Below, in pieces: positions 55,045 to 63,851 of a stretch of DNA of 64,000 bases. Source of the DNA: an uncultured Myxococcales bacterium (GTDB lineage Bacteria; Myxococcota_A; UBA9042); NCBI GenBank assembly GCA_903840165.1, contig CAIMEY010000115.1, positions 16,911 through 80,910 on the forward strand, written 5' to 3'. The notes beneath the pieces were generated by a model. That model ran no database searches. It was not told the origin of the DNA and was given only the letters and a program-made list of their open reading frames with translations. Each line of letters opens with the position of its first letter. Position 1 is the first letter of the stretch. Position numbers and translations under genes: made by a program.

Positions 55045-55064
55045 AGTTTACCCTAAGGGCTCCT
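55045..55064 (+). repeat. AAGGGCTCCT dispersed repeat copy
   Basis: AGTTTACCCT then the exact core at 55055-55064, preceded by GTGTGAATCATATCG. It begins about 50 bases after the lipoprotein stop. Confidence 0.65.
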
Positions 55065-55180
55065 ACGGTGCCGAGGGTTCCGGCGAGCCAAAACGCAGCC
55101 GCCGGAACTTTGGGGGCGTCAGGGCCATTGCGCCCCTGAGGATGCGGGTTTGGTGGCGAAAAAAGCATGTTAGTTCGAAG

Positions 55181-55200
55181 GGTTTACTCGAAGGGCTCCT
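55181..55200 (+). repeat. AAGGGCTCCT dispersed repeat copy
   Basis: GGTTTACTCG then the exact core at 55191-55200. A partial TTCGAAGGG precedes it. Confidence 0.65.
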
Positions 55201-55308
55201 CAGTTGCGACGGCCGTCCACCCTGCCCAGCTTGACGAATGACCGGCGCAACGCGACCTTGTCCACCTGCGGGCGACTGTGAGCCACGCAGTGTCTGTTCC
55301 AAGGCCGC

Positions 55309-56067
55309 ATGTCGCAAAACCACTCACCCTTGTTTCGCAATTTCTCGGCACGCCTTGCCCTGCTGGCTGTGACGCTGGTTCCGGCGAGCGCCTGGGCGTA
55401 TCGCCCCTTTGATGGCACCGATGCCGATGTAGCTAAGCTTGGCGAATTTGAGCTTGAATTTCAACCGGCTGGCTATCTGAGCGCACCCTCGGGCTCAGCC
55501 GTCGTGGCACCCGACTTTGTCGCCAACTTTGGCCTGCTGCCTCGCTGGGAACTGGTTGTGGAAGGGCGGGGCATCTGGCCTCGCTCCGCTGCAAGGGCCT
55601 CGCTTCAGGAACTCGGAGTCTTCGGCAAACATGTTATTGTAGAAGGGATTTTGCAGGACGCGCCAGGCATGAGCGTCGCTACCGAAGTTGGGCCGCTTTT
55701 GCCTGGGATCCACGGTGACTCCGGGTTCGGCGGACACGCGGCGGTTCTGGTTTCGAGGGGAGGAGCGGCAGGAATTCTCCATGGAAACGGCGCATTCCAA
55801 TGGACGCGCCAAGGTCACCCCGCCGCCCTTGCCTCGATAATTGCCGAAGCGAATCAGGCCTTGCCCCTGAGACCGGTGGCCGAGGTGGGAGCCATGGCGG
55901 TCAAAGGAACTGGTCTTTCCTACAGCGGATTGTTCGGAGCGATCTTGACGGCGAACCCGGAATTAGCTTTTGACCTCGCCATCAAGGGTACGATCGCTCC
56001 TTCTGAGCGCATTTGGGAACTGCGCCTTGGCGTTACCTGGACACGGCGGATGTGGACCCGTGGGTAG
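55309..56067 (+). CDS. Outer-membrane beta-barrel protein upstream of the RND operon
   Basis: 252 residues. A signal peptide (LALLAVTLVPASAWA) is followed by YRPFDGTDADVAKLGEFELE, a start common in barrel proteins of transport loci, then alternating strands such as FEVELQ-type FQPAGYLSAPSG and NFGLLPRWELVVEGRGIW. The last strand ends WELRLGVTWTRRMW, aromatic as in outer-membrane barrels. The size is small for a porin (about 8-10 strands). It lies 212 bases upstream of the RND pump gene on the same strand. Function is not clear from sequence; association with efflux is by position. Confidence 0.7.
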   Translation: MSQNHSPLFRNFSARLALLAVTLVPASAWAYRPFDGTDADVAKLGEFELEFQPAGYLSAPSGSAVVAPDFVANFGLLPRWELVVEGRGIWPRSAARASLQELGVFGKHVIVEGILQDAPGMSVATEVGPLLPGIHGDSGFGGHAAVLVSRGGAAGILHGNGAFQWTRQGHPAALASIIAEANQALPLRPVAEVGAMAVKGTGLSYSGLFGAILTANPELAFDLAIKGTIAPSERIWELRLGVTWTRRMWTRG

Positions 56068-56114
56068 TCCTTGGGGTGGCGCAGGCCTGTTTGTAAAAGC
56101 CATTTATAACAAAA

Positions 56115-56134
56115 GGTTAAGCTCAAGGGCTCCT
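56115..56134 (+). repeat. AAGGGCTCCT dispersed repeat copy
   Basis: GGTTAAGCTC then the exact core at 56125-56134, after an A/T-rich CATTTATAACAAAA. About 50 bases after the barrel gene stop. Confidence 0.65.
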
Positions 56135-56278
56135 CAAGAGCGGTCCCTGCCGATCTGGGCCCCGAATTGTCAAATAACGCAATGTTTCGTCCCATTGCAC
56201 CTCCGTCCATTGCGGTAGGCCGCTTCGCGAGTATTCTCCTGCCCCCCGCACCTCGCGCTGCGGACCCGGTGTGTTCGC

Positions 56279-59200
56279 ATGTGGATCGTTCGCTTAGCGC
56301 TCCGGCGCCCCTACACCGTCGCCGTGCTGGCCGCGCTCATCTTGCTGAGTGGCGTCCTGTCCATACGCGCGATGCTGGTCGACGTCTTTCCGGTCATTGA
56401 TATCCCTGTAGTTGCAGTCGTTTGGCAATATAATGGCTTGCCCGCCGAGGATGTCGAGCGCCGCGTCACCTTTATCTCCGAGCGAAGCTACTCGACCGCC
56501 GTCAGCGGCATTGAACGCATTGAATCTAAATCGATTCCCGGTCTTGCATTGCTCAAGATCTACTTTCAGCCTGGCACGGACATTGGCGCCGCGATTGCGC
56601 AGATCAGCGCTTCGTCCAACACGGCATTGCGGATCATGCCGCCTGGAATGCAACCACCTGTTATCGTACAGTTTAATGCTTCGAACGTCCCTGTCGCGCA
56701 GTTGACGGCTTCCTCCGAGACACTGTCCGAAGACAAGATCTTCGATTATGGCCTTAATTTCATACGCTTAAAACTGTTTACGGTTCCAGGCCTGTCGACG
56801 CCAGCTCCCTTCGGTGGACGCCAGCGACAAGTCGACGTGGACCTGGACCTACAAGCTTTGCAAGCCCGCGGATTGTCACCGGTTGATGTCGTCAATGCCC
56901 TGCAGAGCTCCAACTTGATTGTCCCGGCCGGCACCGCGCGCATGGGGGGCACCGAGTATAACGTCTTCATGAACTCAAGCCCGCCGCAACTAACTGATTT
57001 TGAACGTATTCCCGTCCGGATTACCGGCAGTGCGCCGACCCTCCTCGGCGATGTGGCCAAGGTGCGAGACGCCTTCGCCGACCAAACCAACATCGTGCAC
57101 GTGGACGGAAAGCGCGCAACTTACCTGGCTATTTTGCGAAAAGCTGATGCTTCGACACTCGCCGTCGTTGACGCCGCCCGTGCAATGCTGCCTCAGATTC
57201 AGGCCGCCGCACCGCAAGGATTGGATCTTAAGATAGATTTTGACCAATCTGCCTTCGTGCGCCGTTCGATGACCGACGTCCTGCGCGAAGCGGCCCTGGC
57301 ATCGATCCTGGTGTCGCTGATGATCCTCGTATTTCTAGGCAGTTGGCGCAGTGTGCTCATTGTCTGCGCGTCGATTCCGCTGTCGATCCTAGTTGGCGTG
57401 GTCGGGCTCAAGCTCTTGGGCCAATCCCTTAATATCATGACACTTGGTGGCCTGTCGCTGGCCATTGGCATGTTGGTCGATGATGCTACGGTAGAGGTCG
57501 AAAACATCCATCGAAACAGACACCTAGGTAAGAAGTTGACGGTGGCCATTCTTGACGGTGCCCACCAGGTCGCAGTGCCGGCCATTGTCGCAACCCTGTC
57601 GATTTGCATCGTCTTTTTCCCTGTCGCGTTGCTAGTCGGCCCGTCGCGTTACTTGTTTGTGCCTTTGGCGCTGGCCGTGGTGTTGTCGATGCTGGCTTCG
57701 TGGTTTTTGTCGCGAACCTTGGTTCCGGTGCTGGCCCGGATGCTGATGGGCAGCGAGCAGCTTGGCGAAGAACATCTAACGATATTAGGGCGTTTACGCG
57801 AAGGGCTCCTAAGCCGTGTTCAGGCCGGCTATGTCTGGCTCCTAGACCTCGTTCTGCACCATCGCTTAGCTACTATTCTGATATCACTTCTGATTTCCGC
57901 GATGACGCTCTTGCTGCCGGCGGCCATTGGCACGGACTTCTTTCCCCAGGTGGACACGGGGTTGATGAAGCTGCACGTGCGCGCACCTGCGGGCTCGCGA
58001 TTGGAGGTCACAGACAAGCTAGTAACTCAAGTTGAAAAGGAAATTCGCGACACGATCCCGCCTAAGGAGCTCAGGACCCTCAACGCCATGATTGGCGTGC
58101 CGCTGTTCTTTAACTTAGCATTTGTACAGACAGAAAATACGTCTGGGATGGACGCAGAGTTGCTCATCGCCTTGACGCCCGGACACGCGCCGACCGAAAC
58201 CTACATGCGGGCGCTGCGCAAACGGTTGCCGGCGCAGTTCCCTGGCACGACGTTTTGGTTTCAGCCGGCGGATATTGTGAGTCAAGTCATTAACTTTGGC
58301 GTCGCCGCTCCCATAGATGTGGAGATCGAAGCGCGTGACCTGCGCCAAGGGCTGACCCTGGCCGAGACGCTTGCTGCTAAACTCCGTCAAATTGCAGGTA
58401 TTGTCGATGTGCGCATTCCAGAAACCTTGGACTATCCAGGGTTGCAGGTCGACGTTGACCGCCTGCGCGCAGCAGAACTGGGCTTGGCCCAACGCGACGT
58501 CGCCAATGCGGTGTTGATTGCACTTTCGTCTAGTTCCCTGGTTTCGCCGAATTTCTACGTAAATTTAGTCAATAACGTCAACTATCCTGTGGTGGTGCGG
58601 GTTCCGCTGGGCGAGATTCACTCGGTGGCCGAGTTGGCGCAAGTACCCGTAACCCCGCCATCTTCCAGTCAGTTGTTGGCTCCAGCCGATGCCCGGGGGC
58701 CGGCCGCGGTTCCTGAAGCTGCTACGATTCGGCTCGGTGCCATTGCGCAAATTACCCCAAGGAATTCGCTTAATCAGATTAGCCACACCACGGTGCAGCG
58801 CGTGATCCACGTCGACGCAAACCTCGCCGGCCGCGATTTGGGGCACGTGGCCGACGCGGTAGACCAGGCGATTGCCAGCCTTGGCCCCTTGCCGCCGGGC
58901 ATCAAGATCACGTTGCGCGGGCAGCCGGAGGTGATGCGCGCTTCCTTCAAGACCATGGGAATTGGCCTTATCCTTGCGATTGTGTTGGTTTATCTGCTGA
59001 TGGTCGTGTTGTTTCAGACCTTTGTCGATCCGCTGATCATTTTGACCGCCGTGCCGGGGGCCCTTGTCGGCGTCCTGTGGCTCCTCGCGGCGACCCATAC
59101 TACGCTAAATGTTGAATCGCTGATGGGTTCGATTATGGCAGTCGGCATCGCGGTGGCCAATGCGATTCTGATTGTCAGTTTTGCCAATGAATACAGAGCA

Positions 59201-59509
59201 CAGATTGGCGCTGATGCGAGGACAGGCGCTTTGGAAGCGGGGCGAACGCGCCTGCGGCCGGTGCTGATGACTGCACTGGCCATGATTCTAGGGATGTTGC
59301 CAATGGCGGTCGGCCATGGCGAGGGCGGCGAGCAAAACGCACCCCTGGGTCGGGCCGTCATCGGCGGTCTGTTGATGGCTACCTTGGTGACTTTGTTTGT
59401 GGTTCCCGTGGTCTACACCTTGCTGCGTCGCAAACCGCCGCGGGCCCATGAGTTGGATGTGCAATTTGCCAAGGAATCTCAGGGTGCTACGGCAGAGTCG
59501 CTCGCTTAG
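56279..59509 (+). CDS. RND efflux transporter, inner-membrane pump
   Basis: 1076 residues. The first helix (LALRRPYTVAVLAALILLSG) is followed by VDVFPVIDIPVVAVVWQYNG, a periplasmic porter start; TM4 has the proton-relay GMLVDDATVEVENIHRNR. A second half repeats the fold with its own helices (LILAIVLVYLLMVVLFQTFV, ALAMILGMLPMAVGHGEGGE). Loop motifs fit the HAE1/CzcA-type superfamily without a clear heavy-metal signature, so the substrate is undefined. With the membrane-fusion gene 36 bases downstream and a TolC-type gene it forms a tripartite export pump. The repeat core at 57801-57810 reads as EGLL inside the large loop. Confidence 0.92.
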   Translation: MWIVRLALRRPYTVAVLAALILLSGVLSIRAMLVDVFPVIDIPVVAVVWQYNGLPAEDVERRVTFISERSYSTAVSGIERIESKSIPGLALLKIYFQPGTDIGAAIAQISASSNTALRIMPPGMQPPVIVQFNASNVPVAQLTASSETLSEDKIFDYGLNFIRLKLFTVPGLSTPAPFGGRQRQVDVDLDLQALQARGLSPVDVVNALQSSNLIVPAGTARMGGTEYNVFMNSSPPQLTDFERIPVRITGSAPTLLGDVAKVRDAFADQTNIVHVDGKRATYLAILRKADASTLAVVDAARAMLPQIQAAAPQGLDLKIDFDQSAFVRRSMTDVLREAALASILVSLMILVFLGSWRSVLIVCASIPLSILVGVVGLKLLGQSLNIMTLGGLSLAIGMLVDDATVEVENIHRNRHLGKKLTVAILDGAHQVAVPAIVATLSICIVFFPVALLVGPSRYLFVPLALAVVLSMLASWFLSRTLVPVLARMLMGSEQLGEEHLTILGRLREGLLSRVQAGYVWLLDLVLHHRLATILISLLISAMTLLLPAAIGTDFFPQVDTGLMKLHVRAPAGSRLEVTDKLVTQVEKEIRDTIPPKELRTLNAMIGVPLFFNLAFVQTENTSGMDAELLIALTPGHAPTETYMRALRKRLPAQFPGTTFWFQPADIVSQVINFGVAAPIDVEIEARDLRQGLTLAETLAAKLRQIAGIVDVRIPETLDYPGLQVDVDRLRAAELGLAQRDVANAVLIALSSSSLVSPNFYVNLVNNVNYPVVVRVPLGEIHSVAELAQVPVTPPSSSQLLAPADARGPAAVPEAATIRLGAIAQITPRNSLNQISHTTVQRVIHVDANLAGRDLGHVADAVDQAIASLGPLPPGIKITLRGQPEVMRASFKTMGIGLILAIVLVYLLMVVLFQTFVDPLIILTAVPGALVGVLWLLAATHTTLNVESLMGSIMAVGIAVANAILIVSFANEYRAQIGADARTGALEAGRTRLRPVLMTALAMILGMLPMAVGHGEGGEQNAPLGRAVIGGLLMATLVTLFVVPVVYTLLRRKPPRAHELDVQFAKESQGATAESLA
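57791..57810 (+). repeat. AAGGGCTCCT dispersed repeat, copy in the RND gene
   Basis: CGTTTACGCG then the exact core at 57801-57810, after CATCTAACGATATTAGGG. The frame reads LREGLLS without a break. Confidence 0.6.
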
Positions 59510-59545
59510 CTGCGTTCGACTCGGACTTTGGCCGAACCGGCTAGA

Positions 59546-60700
59546 ATGGAGGATGTCCTGGTCATTGTTGCTGAATCATCGCGTCGGCCCTGGTGGCAGA
59601 CTGTGGCGTTCTACTTGCTTGGGGTTGCCGCGGTAGTCGGCACTTGGTTTGCTGTGAAGAGCTTGGAATTACAGGCTATTGACCGCGTGGAGGCTGCAAA
59701 GCCCATGGATGACGGCAGCCTGCCGGCCGTTGCGGTCGCGGTCGCGGATGCCTCGGCGCCCACGCGGCAAGTTCTCTTGCTGGGCGAAGCGCGGCCGTGG
59801 CTGACAACGACAGTATATGCAAAAGTCAGTGGATATCTTCATGAAATTCGCGTTGACCGCGGCGCACATGTCAAGGCCGGAGAGGTCATCGCGCTGCTCG
59901 ACGTTCCCGAGCTCGACCAGCAACTGCGGGCGGCCAAGGCCGATGCGCACAATCGCGCAAGCCTGGCAAATCGCGCAGAAACACTGGCTAAGCCAGGTGT
60001 GGTTTCGGCCCAAGAGGCGGAAACGGCCAAGTCTGCCTCAGCCGTTGCCGACGCCCAGGTGGCGACTCTGGCCTCGCAGCGGGAATACCGCAATATCCGT
60101 GCGCCCTTTGATGGTGTGGTCACGGCGCGATTCGCGGATCCAGGAGCGCTCTTGCAGGCAGCAACCTCTGCACAGACTAGCGCCCTGCCGGTGGTAAGGA
60201 TTTCAGATATCGATAGGTTACGCGTCAGTGTCTACTTGACCCAGGACGACGCGGCGGCGGTCCATGTCGGCGACGATGTGACTGTGACGGTTGCCAACCA
60301 CCCGGAAAGCGCGGTAAGGGCCAAAATCTCGCGGATTGCTGGGGAGTTGGACGTCCGAACGCGTTCGATGCTCGCGGAGATCGACGTTGACAACCAGCAG
60401 CAACGCATCAGTGCCGGAGCCTTCGTTGACGTCCTGTGGACGATGCAAACCGCTGAACGGACGCAGGTTCCGGCCGAGGCACTGCTGATTCGTGGCCCAC
60501 AGACCTGGATCGCTGTTGTCGGCCCGGATGACCGGATTCGCCTGCGGGCCGTTCGCGTGCGCGACCACGACGGGACCAAGGCGCGCATTGAGGGGGAAGT
60601 GAAACCCGGCGAAAAAATAGCTATTTCGGGTGGAGACGCCTTGACCGACGGCCTGCACGTCCGCCCAGTCCTGCCGGCACCCAGGGATGGCAAGAAGTGA
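59546..60700 (+). CDS. RND-associated periplasmic membrane-fusion protein
   Basis: About 384 residues from the ATG at 59546 (a TTG at 59528 is also open); the ribosome site is weak. One membrane helix near the N-terminus (WWQTVAFYLLGVAAVVGTWF) anchors it. VYAKVSGYLHEIRVDRGAHV and KAGEVIALLDVPELDQQLRA are the lipoyl-like hairpin start, and YRNIRAPFDGVVTARFADPG is the second lipoyl half. The beta-barrel (LRVSVYLTQDDAAAVHVGDD) follows. HlyD/AcrA-type adaptors bridge the pump and outer channel. The short coiled-coil hairpin is typical of MexA-like members. Stop and tolC start overlap (TGATG). Confidence 0.88.
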   Translation: MEDVLVIVAESSRRPWWQTVAFYLLGVAAVVGTWFAVKSLELQAIDRVEAAKPMDDGSLPAVAVAVADASAPTRQVLLLGEARPWLTTTVYAKVSGYLHEIRVDRGAHVKAGEVIALLDVPELDQQLRAAKADAHNRASLANRAETLAKPGVVSAQEAETAKSASAVADAQVATLASQREYRNIRAPFDGVVTARFADPGALLQAATSAQTSALPVVRISDIDRLRVSVYLTQDDAAAVHVGDDVTVTVANHPESAVRAKISRIAGELDVRTRSMLAEIDVDNQQQRISAGAFVDVLWTMQTAERTQVPAEALLIRGPQTWIAVVGPDDRIRLRAVRVRDHDGTKARIEGEVKPGEKIAISGGDALTDGLHVRPVLPAPRDGKK

Positions 60701-61947
60701 TGCTGTTGCGAATCATTTTGCTGTGTATTGTCTTGATGTTGCCTTGCGTTTCGCCAGCCATGGCCGTGCCCATGACGCTGCATGAGGCGGTGCAGCGTGC
60801 CCAGGCTACCCATCCTAGCGTCGCCCAGGCGAAGTTGGATATTGCCCGTGCCCAGGCCCAGTTGCAGCAGTTCAAGGCGGCGATTCTTCCGAGTGTGGCG
60901 GCAGTTGGGCAATGGACCCAGCTGGACAGCGACCGCATTTCCGGGGGCCACGTGGTCCTGCCGGCGAGTCAGCTCTATGCCGCTGTCGCGCTGACGGTGC
61001 CGGTGCTCGTTCCACAGCGATGGGTCGCGTGGCGTCACGCACAAGATGCTGAAAATGTAGCTGAAATGAGCGTCGCGGCGGCGCGATGGGACGTGGGCGT
61101 AGCGGCTGCGCGCCTGTGGCTTTCGCTGCTGACGACGCAACGGCAGGTGGAAGTCCTTGAACGGGCCCAGGAAACGGCGAAGGTGCACCTGGGGTTTGCG
61201 GAGCAGCGACGCAAGGGAGGGATTGGCAATCAACTCGACATTGTGCGGGCGGCGCAGGAGGTGGCGCAGGCAGATGCGCTCGTTAAGGCTTATGGAGCCC
61301 TTAGAGTAAAGCTCGCAGAACAACTAGCATTCCTTACCGACGCTTCCCCCCCTGTGACCCCGGTCGGCGATTGCCCGCTGGCGTTGGAGGCGACGTTGGC
61401 GACCGACGCGAGTCTTCGCCCGGACGTTCGGGCCGTGGAGCGACGAATCCAAGCAGCACTACGTGTTGTCAATGATAGTACAGCGGATTGGTACCCGAGC
61501 GTCTTTGCGACCGTGCTTCCGTTTGCCCAGTGGCCGGCCTTGTCGACGGTGCCTAACCTAGGCCTTCAAGCCCAACTCATTGTCAATTTTCCGATTTTTG
61601 ATTGGGGCGCGCGGCGCGGTCTGGAGCAGGAACGTCAGGCGATTGCGGAGCAGCTGCAAGTGCAAAAAACTGGTTTGGAAAGGCAAATCGCGGCCGATGC
61701 TCGGGCTGCGCGTGGCGCGTGGATGGCTGCAACGTCCGCACTTCAGGCAGCACGGGATGCGCTGGGATGGGCACAGGAAGGTTTGAATCTCGCTCAGATC
61801 GCGTGGCGGGCGGGGGCGTCCACGAATCTAGAAGTCGTCGACGCCGAACGACGAACCCGCGACGCTGCCACTGCGGTTGTCGTGGCGGAGGACGCTGTGC
61901 GGCAGGCGTGGCTTGATGCGAGCGTGGCGGGCGGGGGGCTGCCTTAG
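60700..61947 (+). CDS. TolC-family outer-membrane efflux protein
   Basis: 415 residues from the ATG at 60700, which overlaps the stop of the adaptor gene; the GTG one codon earlier is unlikely. A signal peptide ends VSPAMAVPM. MTLHEAVQRAQATHPSVAQA is the OEP motif, with long helices and PQRWVAWRHAQDAENVAEMS next. The second repeat includes LAQIAWRAGASTNLEVVDAE, typical of TolC-like proteins. It forms the trimeric exit duct of the pump encoded upstream. The near-repeat core at 61293-61302 lies in the coding region. Confidence 0.88.
   Translation: MLLRIILLCIVLMLPCVSPAMAVPMTLHEAVQRAQATHPSVAQAKLDIARAQAQLQQFKAAILPSVAAVGQWTQLDSDRISGGHVVLPASQLYAAVALTVPVLVPQRWVAWRHAQDAENVAEMSVAAARWDVGVAAARLWLSLLTTQRQVEVLERAQETAKVHLGFAEQRRKGGIGNQLDIVRAAQEVAQADALVKAYGALRVKLAEQLAFLTDASPPVTPVGDCPLALEATLATDASLRPDVRAVERRIQAALRVVNDSTADWYPSVFATVLPFAQWPALSTVPNLGLQAQLIVNFPIFDWGARRGLEQERQAIAEQLQVQKTGLERQIAADARAARGAWMAATSALQAARDALGWAQEGLNLAQIAWRAGASTNLEVVDAERRTRDAATAVVVAEDAVRQAWLDASVAGGGLP
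61293..61302 (-). repeat. Near copy of the dispersed repeat in the tolC-like gene
   Basis: AAGGGCTCCA on the minus strand, preceded there by CTTTACTCT, so the arm is well kept but the last core base differs. Confidence 0.5.
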
Positions 61948-61969
61948 GGGTTACTCTGTGAATAAACAG

Positions 61970-61991
61970 TAGGTTAACTCTTAGGGCTCCC
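61970..61991 (+). repeat. Near copy of the dispersed repeat after the tolC-like gene
   Basis: AGGTTAACTCTTAGGGCTCCC, about 24 bases after the stop codon and preceded by GTGAATAAACAGT. The core has A-to-T and T-to-C changes. Confidence 0.5.
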
Positions 61992-62009
61992 AACGGGCCA
62001 CATCTGAGG

Positions 62010-63632
62010 CTACCAAGCAGTTTCTTTGTAATCCTTAAGGAATTTCCCCCACGTGTGTGTGCCAGTATTGAAGCCCGAGATGATCGGGTCGACTATGCGC
62101 GCCGCACCATCGACGATATCCAGAGGCGGGTGAAAATGCTGCTCAATTGCCTTTCGTTGCGCGTGGTGGTCCGGGTCCTCGTCGTTAATCCAGCCCGTGT
62201 CGACGCTGTTCATGTGGATGCCATCGGCGTGGTAATCCGCGGCTGAGGTGCGCGTCATCATGTTCAGCGCTGCCTTGGCCATGTTGGTGTGCGGGTGGCG
62301 AGTTGTCTTGAGCTTTCGGTAGAACTGGCCCTCGACCGCTGAGACATTTACGATATGCTTGTCATGTTCAGGGGTTCGGAGCATCAGGGCCTTCAGCCGG
62401 GCGTTGATAATGAAGGGGCCCACTGCGTTAACCAGTTGAGTTTCCAGCAATTCTACCGCTGACACCTCGGCCAACGTCAGCCGCCATGAGTTGCGGTCCC
62501 TCAGGTCGAGTTGCTGCAGGTCCTGGTCTAGGAGCCCTTCTGGGAACAGGTGGCTCTGATCCATCAATTCATCTGGCAGCAAAGCCGCTTGCGAAAGTGC
62601 GGCAGGCTCCAGTAGCCCGACCGGACGCGACGCCCCACGCACCAACCCGTCGCCAATCGATGGGGCCCCAGGCGTTTGGCTGAGCCGACGCAACGGCACC
62701 GTCTGGCTGGGCAGAATCTCATTTTGCCGCAATCCATTGTATCTACCGAGTAAACGCTGCGTTGACTCAGGTACCGCGTTCCATTCCGCGTTTTCCAAGG
62801 ACATCATGTGCCGATAGAACTCCGGGGGGCGGCGCACCGTCTGGCACGCGTTGTTGATGATGAAGTCTAACCTTCCGTATTGATTAATGATATGTTGGCA
62901 AAATGCCTCAACACTCGGTGTGTGGCGAAGGTCGAGTCCGAAAATCTCCAACCTGTCGGCCCAATCCGCAAAGTCGACCTCGGCGGCATACCTTTGCGCG
63001 GCATCACGAGGAAATCGCGTCGTTACAATGAGTTTTGCCCCGCACCGCAAGAGCTTGATGCCCGCCTGGTAGCCAATCTTGACACGCCCCCCGGTAAGCA
63101 GAGCAACTCTCCCAGATAAATCGGCGAGTTCCATTCGTTTTTGGTAGTTCAAGCGCGCGCAGTCAGGACACAACTGGTCATAGAACCTATGAATTTCCGT
63201 GTACTTCACCTTGCAGACGTAGCAGTGCTGCGGTATCGCCGCAGTCTTCGCTGGGTCCTTCGACTCTGCGCCGACACGGGGATCGGGAGCATCCTCCTCA
63301 ATTTCATCCGCTTCCGGGGAAGGGGGGGGGAACACATTTGGCGTCACGAACACCGGCTTGGCGCGGAGTTCGCGGATACCGGTCTGTGCCCGAAGGTCTT
63401 GTACACACTGCGATTGATCGTGCTTTCGGCTACGACTTCGCACCTTTGCTTCTTGTCTCCGCTTGTCGAGATCGGGGCAGAAGACGTCGGCCGCCGCGTT
63501 GACCAACCGGGCCCTCTGCTCAGGCGTCAGGGGCTCGAGCAAGTCACGGTTATTAGCAACAGATTCAAGCGTTTCCGTAGCCTCGATGAGGCGACGCGCC
63601 CAATCGGGATGGGAACAGGCAGGTACGTTCAT
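62010..63632 (-). CDS. SDR-fold protein with N-terminal zinc ribbon, altered active site
   Basis: About 540 residues from the ATG at 63632; earlier in-frame starts are open and no ribosome site is clear. An N-terminal charged region leads to a CxxC/CxxC ribbon (HCYVCKVKYTEIHRFYDQLC and CARL). Next is an SDR Rossmann fold: GRVALLTGGRVKIGYQAGIK for NAD(P) and RLDFIINNACQTVRRPPEFY with the NNA(C) motif. The catalytic YxxxK is not standard: HTNMAKAALNMMTRTSA has Thr where Tyr is expected, while VSAVEGQF keeps the Ser strand. A 110-residue Pro/Leu-rich insert separates the halves. I recognise this as an SDR subfamily but not its reaction. A repeat core lies at 62530-62539. Confidence 0.72.
   Translation of the reverse strand: MNVPACSHPDWARRLIEATETLESVANNRDLLEPLTPEQRARLVNAAADVFCPDLDKRRQEAKVRSRSRKHDQSQCVQDLRAQTGIRELRAKPVFVTPNVFPPPSPEADEIEEDAPDPRVGAESKDPAKTAAIPQHCYVCKVKYTEIHRFYDQLCPDCARLNYQKRMELADLSGRVALLTGGRVKIGYQAGIKLLRCGAKLIVTTRFPRDAAQRYAAEVDFADWADRLEIFGLDLRHTPSVEAFCQHIINQYGRLDFIINNACQTVRRPPEFYRHMMSLENAEWNAVPESTQRLLGRYNGLRQNEILPSQTVPLRRLSQTPGAPSIGDGLVRGASRPVGLLEPAALSQAALLPDELMDQSHLFPEGLLDQDLQQLDLRDRNSWRLTLAEVSAVELLETQLVNAVGPFIINARLKALMLRTPEHDKHIVNVSAVEGQFYRKLKTTRHPHTNMAKAALNMMTRTSAADYHADGIHMNSVDTGWINDEDPDHHAQRKAIEQHFHPPLDIVDGAARIVDPIISGFNTGTHTWGKFLKDYKETAW
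62530..62539 (-). repeat. AAGGGCTCCT dispersed repeat, copy in the SDR gene
   Basis: Exact core on the coding (minus) strand; read as EGLL (FPEGLLDQDL). The upstream arm CTGTTCCCAG is weak. Confidence 0.5.
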
Positions 63633-63791
63633 AGTCGGTAACATCTTGCAATACTGATGGAAAACGAGCACTCCCGCGCACGCCGGAGGGCGAAGCTTTG
63701 GAGGATAACTGTACCCCCCGGTTCGGACAAGTGCGGGAGCGAAAGGCCGCGGCGTTGGGCGTTCAAACAGTGGACCCCTTTGAGCTAACTA

Positions 63792-63814
63792 CTTGATCAT
63801 TATTAGGCTCCTCA
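63792..63814 (+). repeat. Degenerate copy of the dispersed repeat
   Basis: CTTGATCATTATTAGGCTCCTCA keeps AGGCTCCTCA but lost one G of the core. It sits upstream of the SDR gene. Confidence 0.35.
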
Positions 63815-63851
63815 GCCATCCGTCCCCGGCCCGGTCCCGTGCCCGCCCCGT

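Larger units (their letters stand above)
54994..55308. other. Gap with two dispersed repeat copies
   Basis: 315 bases between the MopE-type gene and the barrel gene. GGAAGTGTGAAT and two repeat copies (55045-55064 and 55181-55200) are present; no gene. Confidence 0.5.

Noticed and set aside
58744..58751. Another TTGCGCAA in the RND gene
   Set aside because: It is a lone palindrome inside a coding region without a partner at helical spacing.
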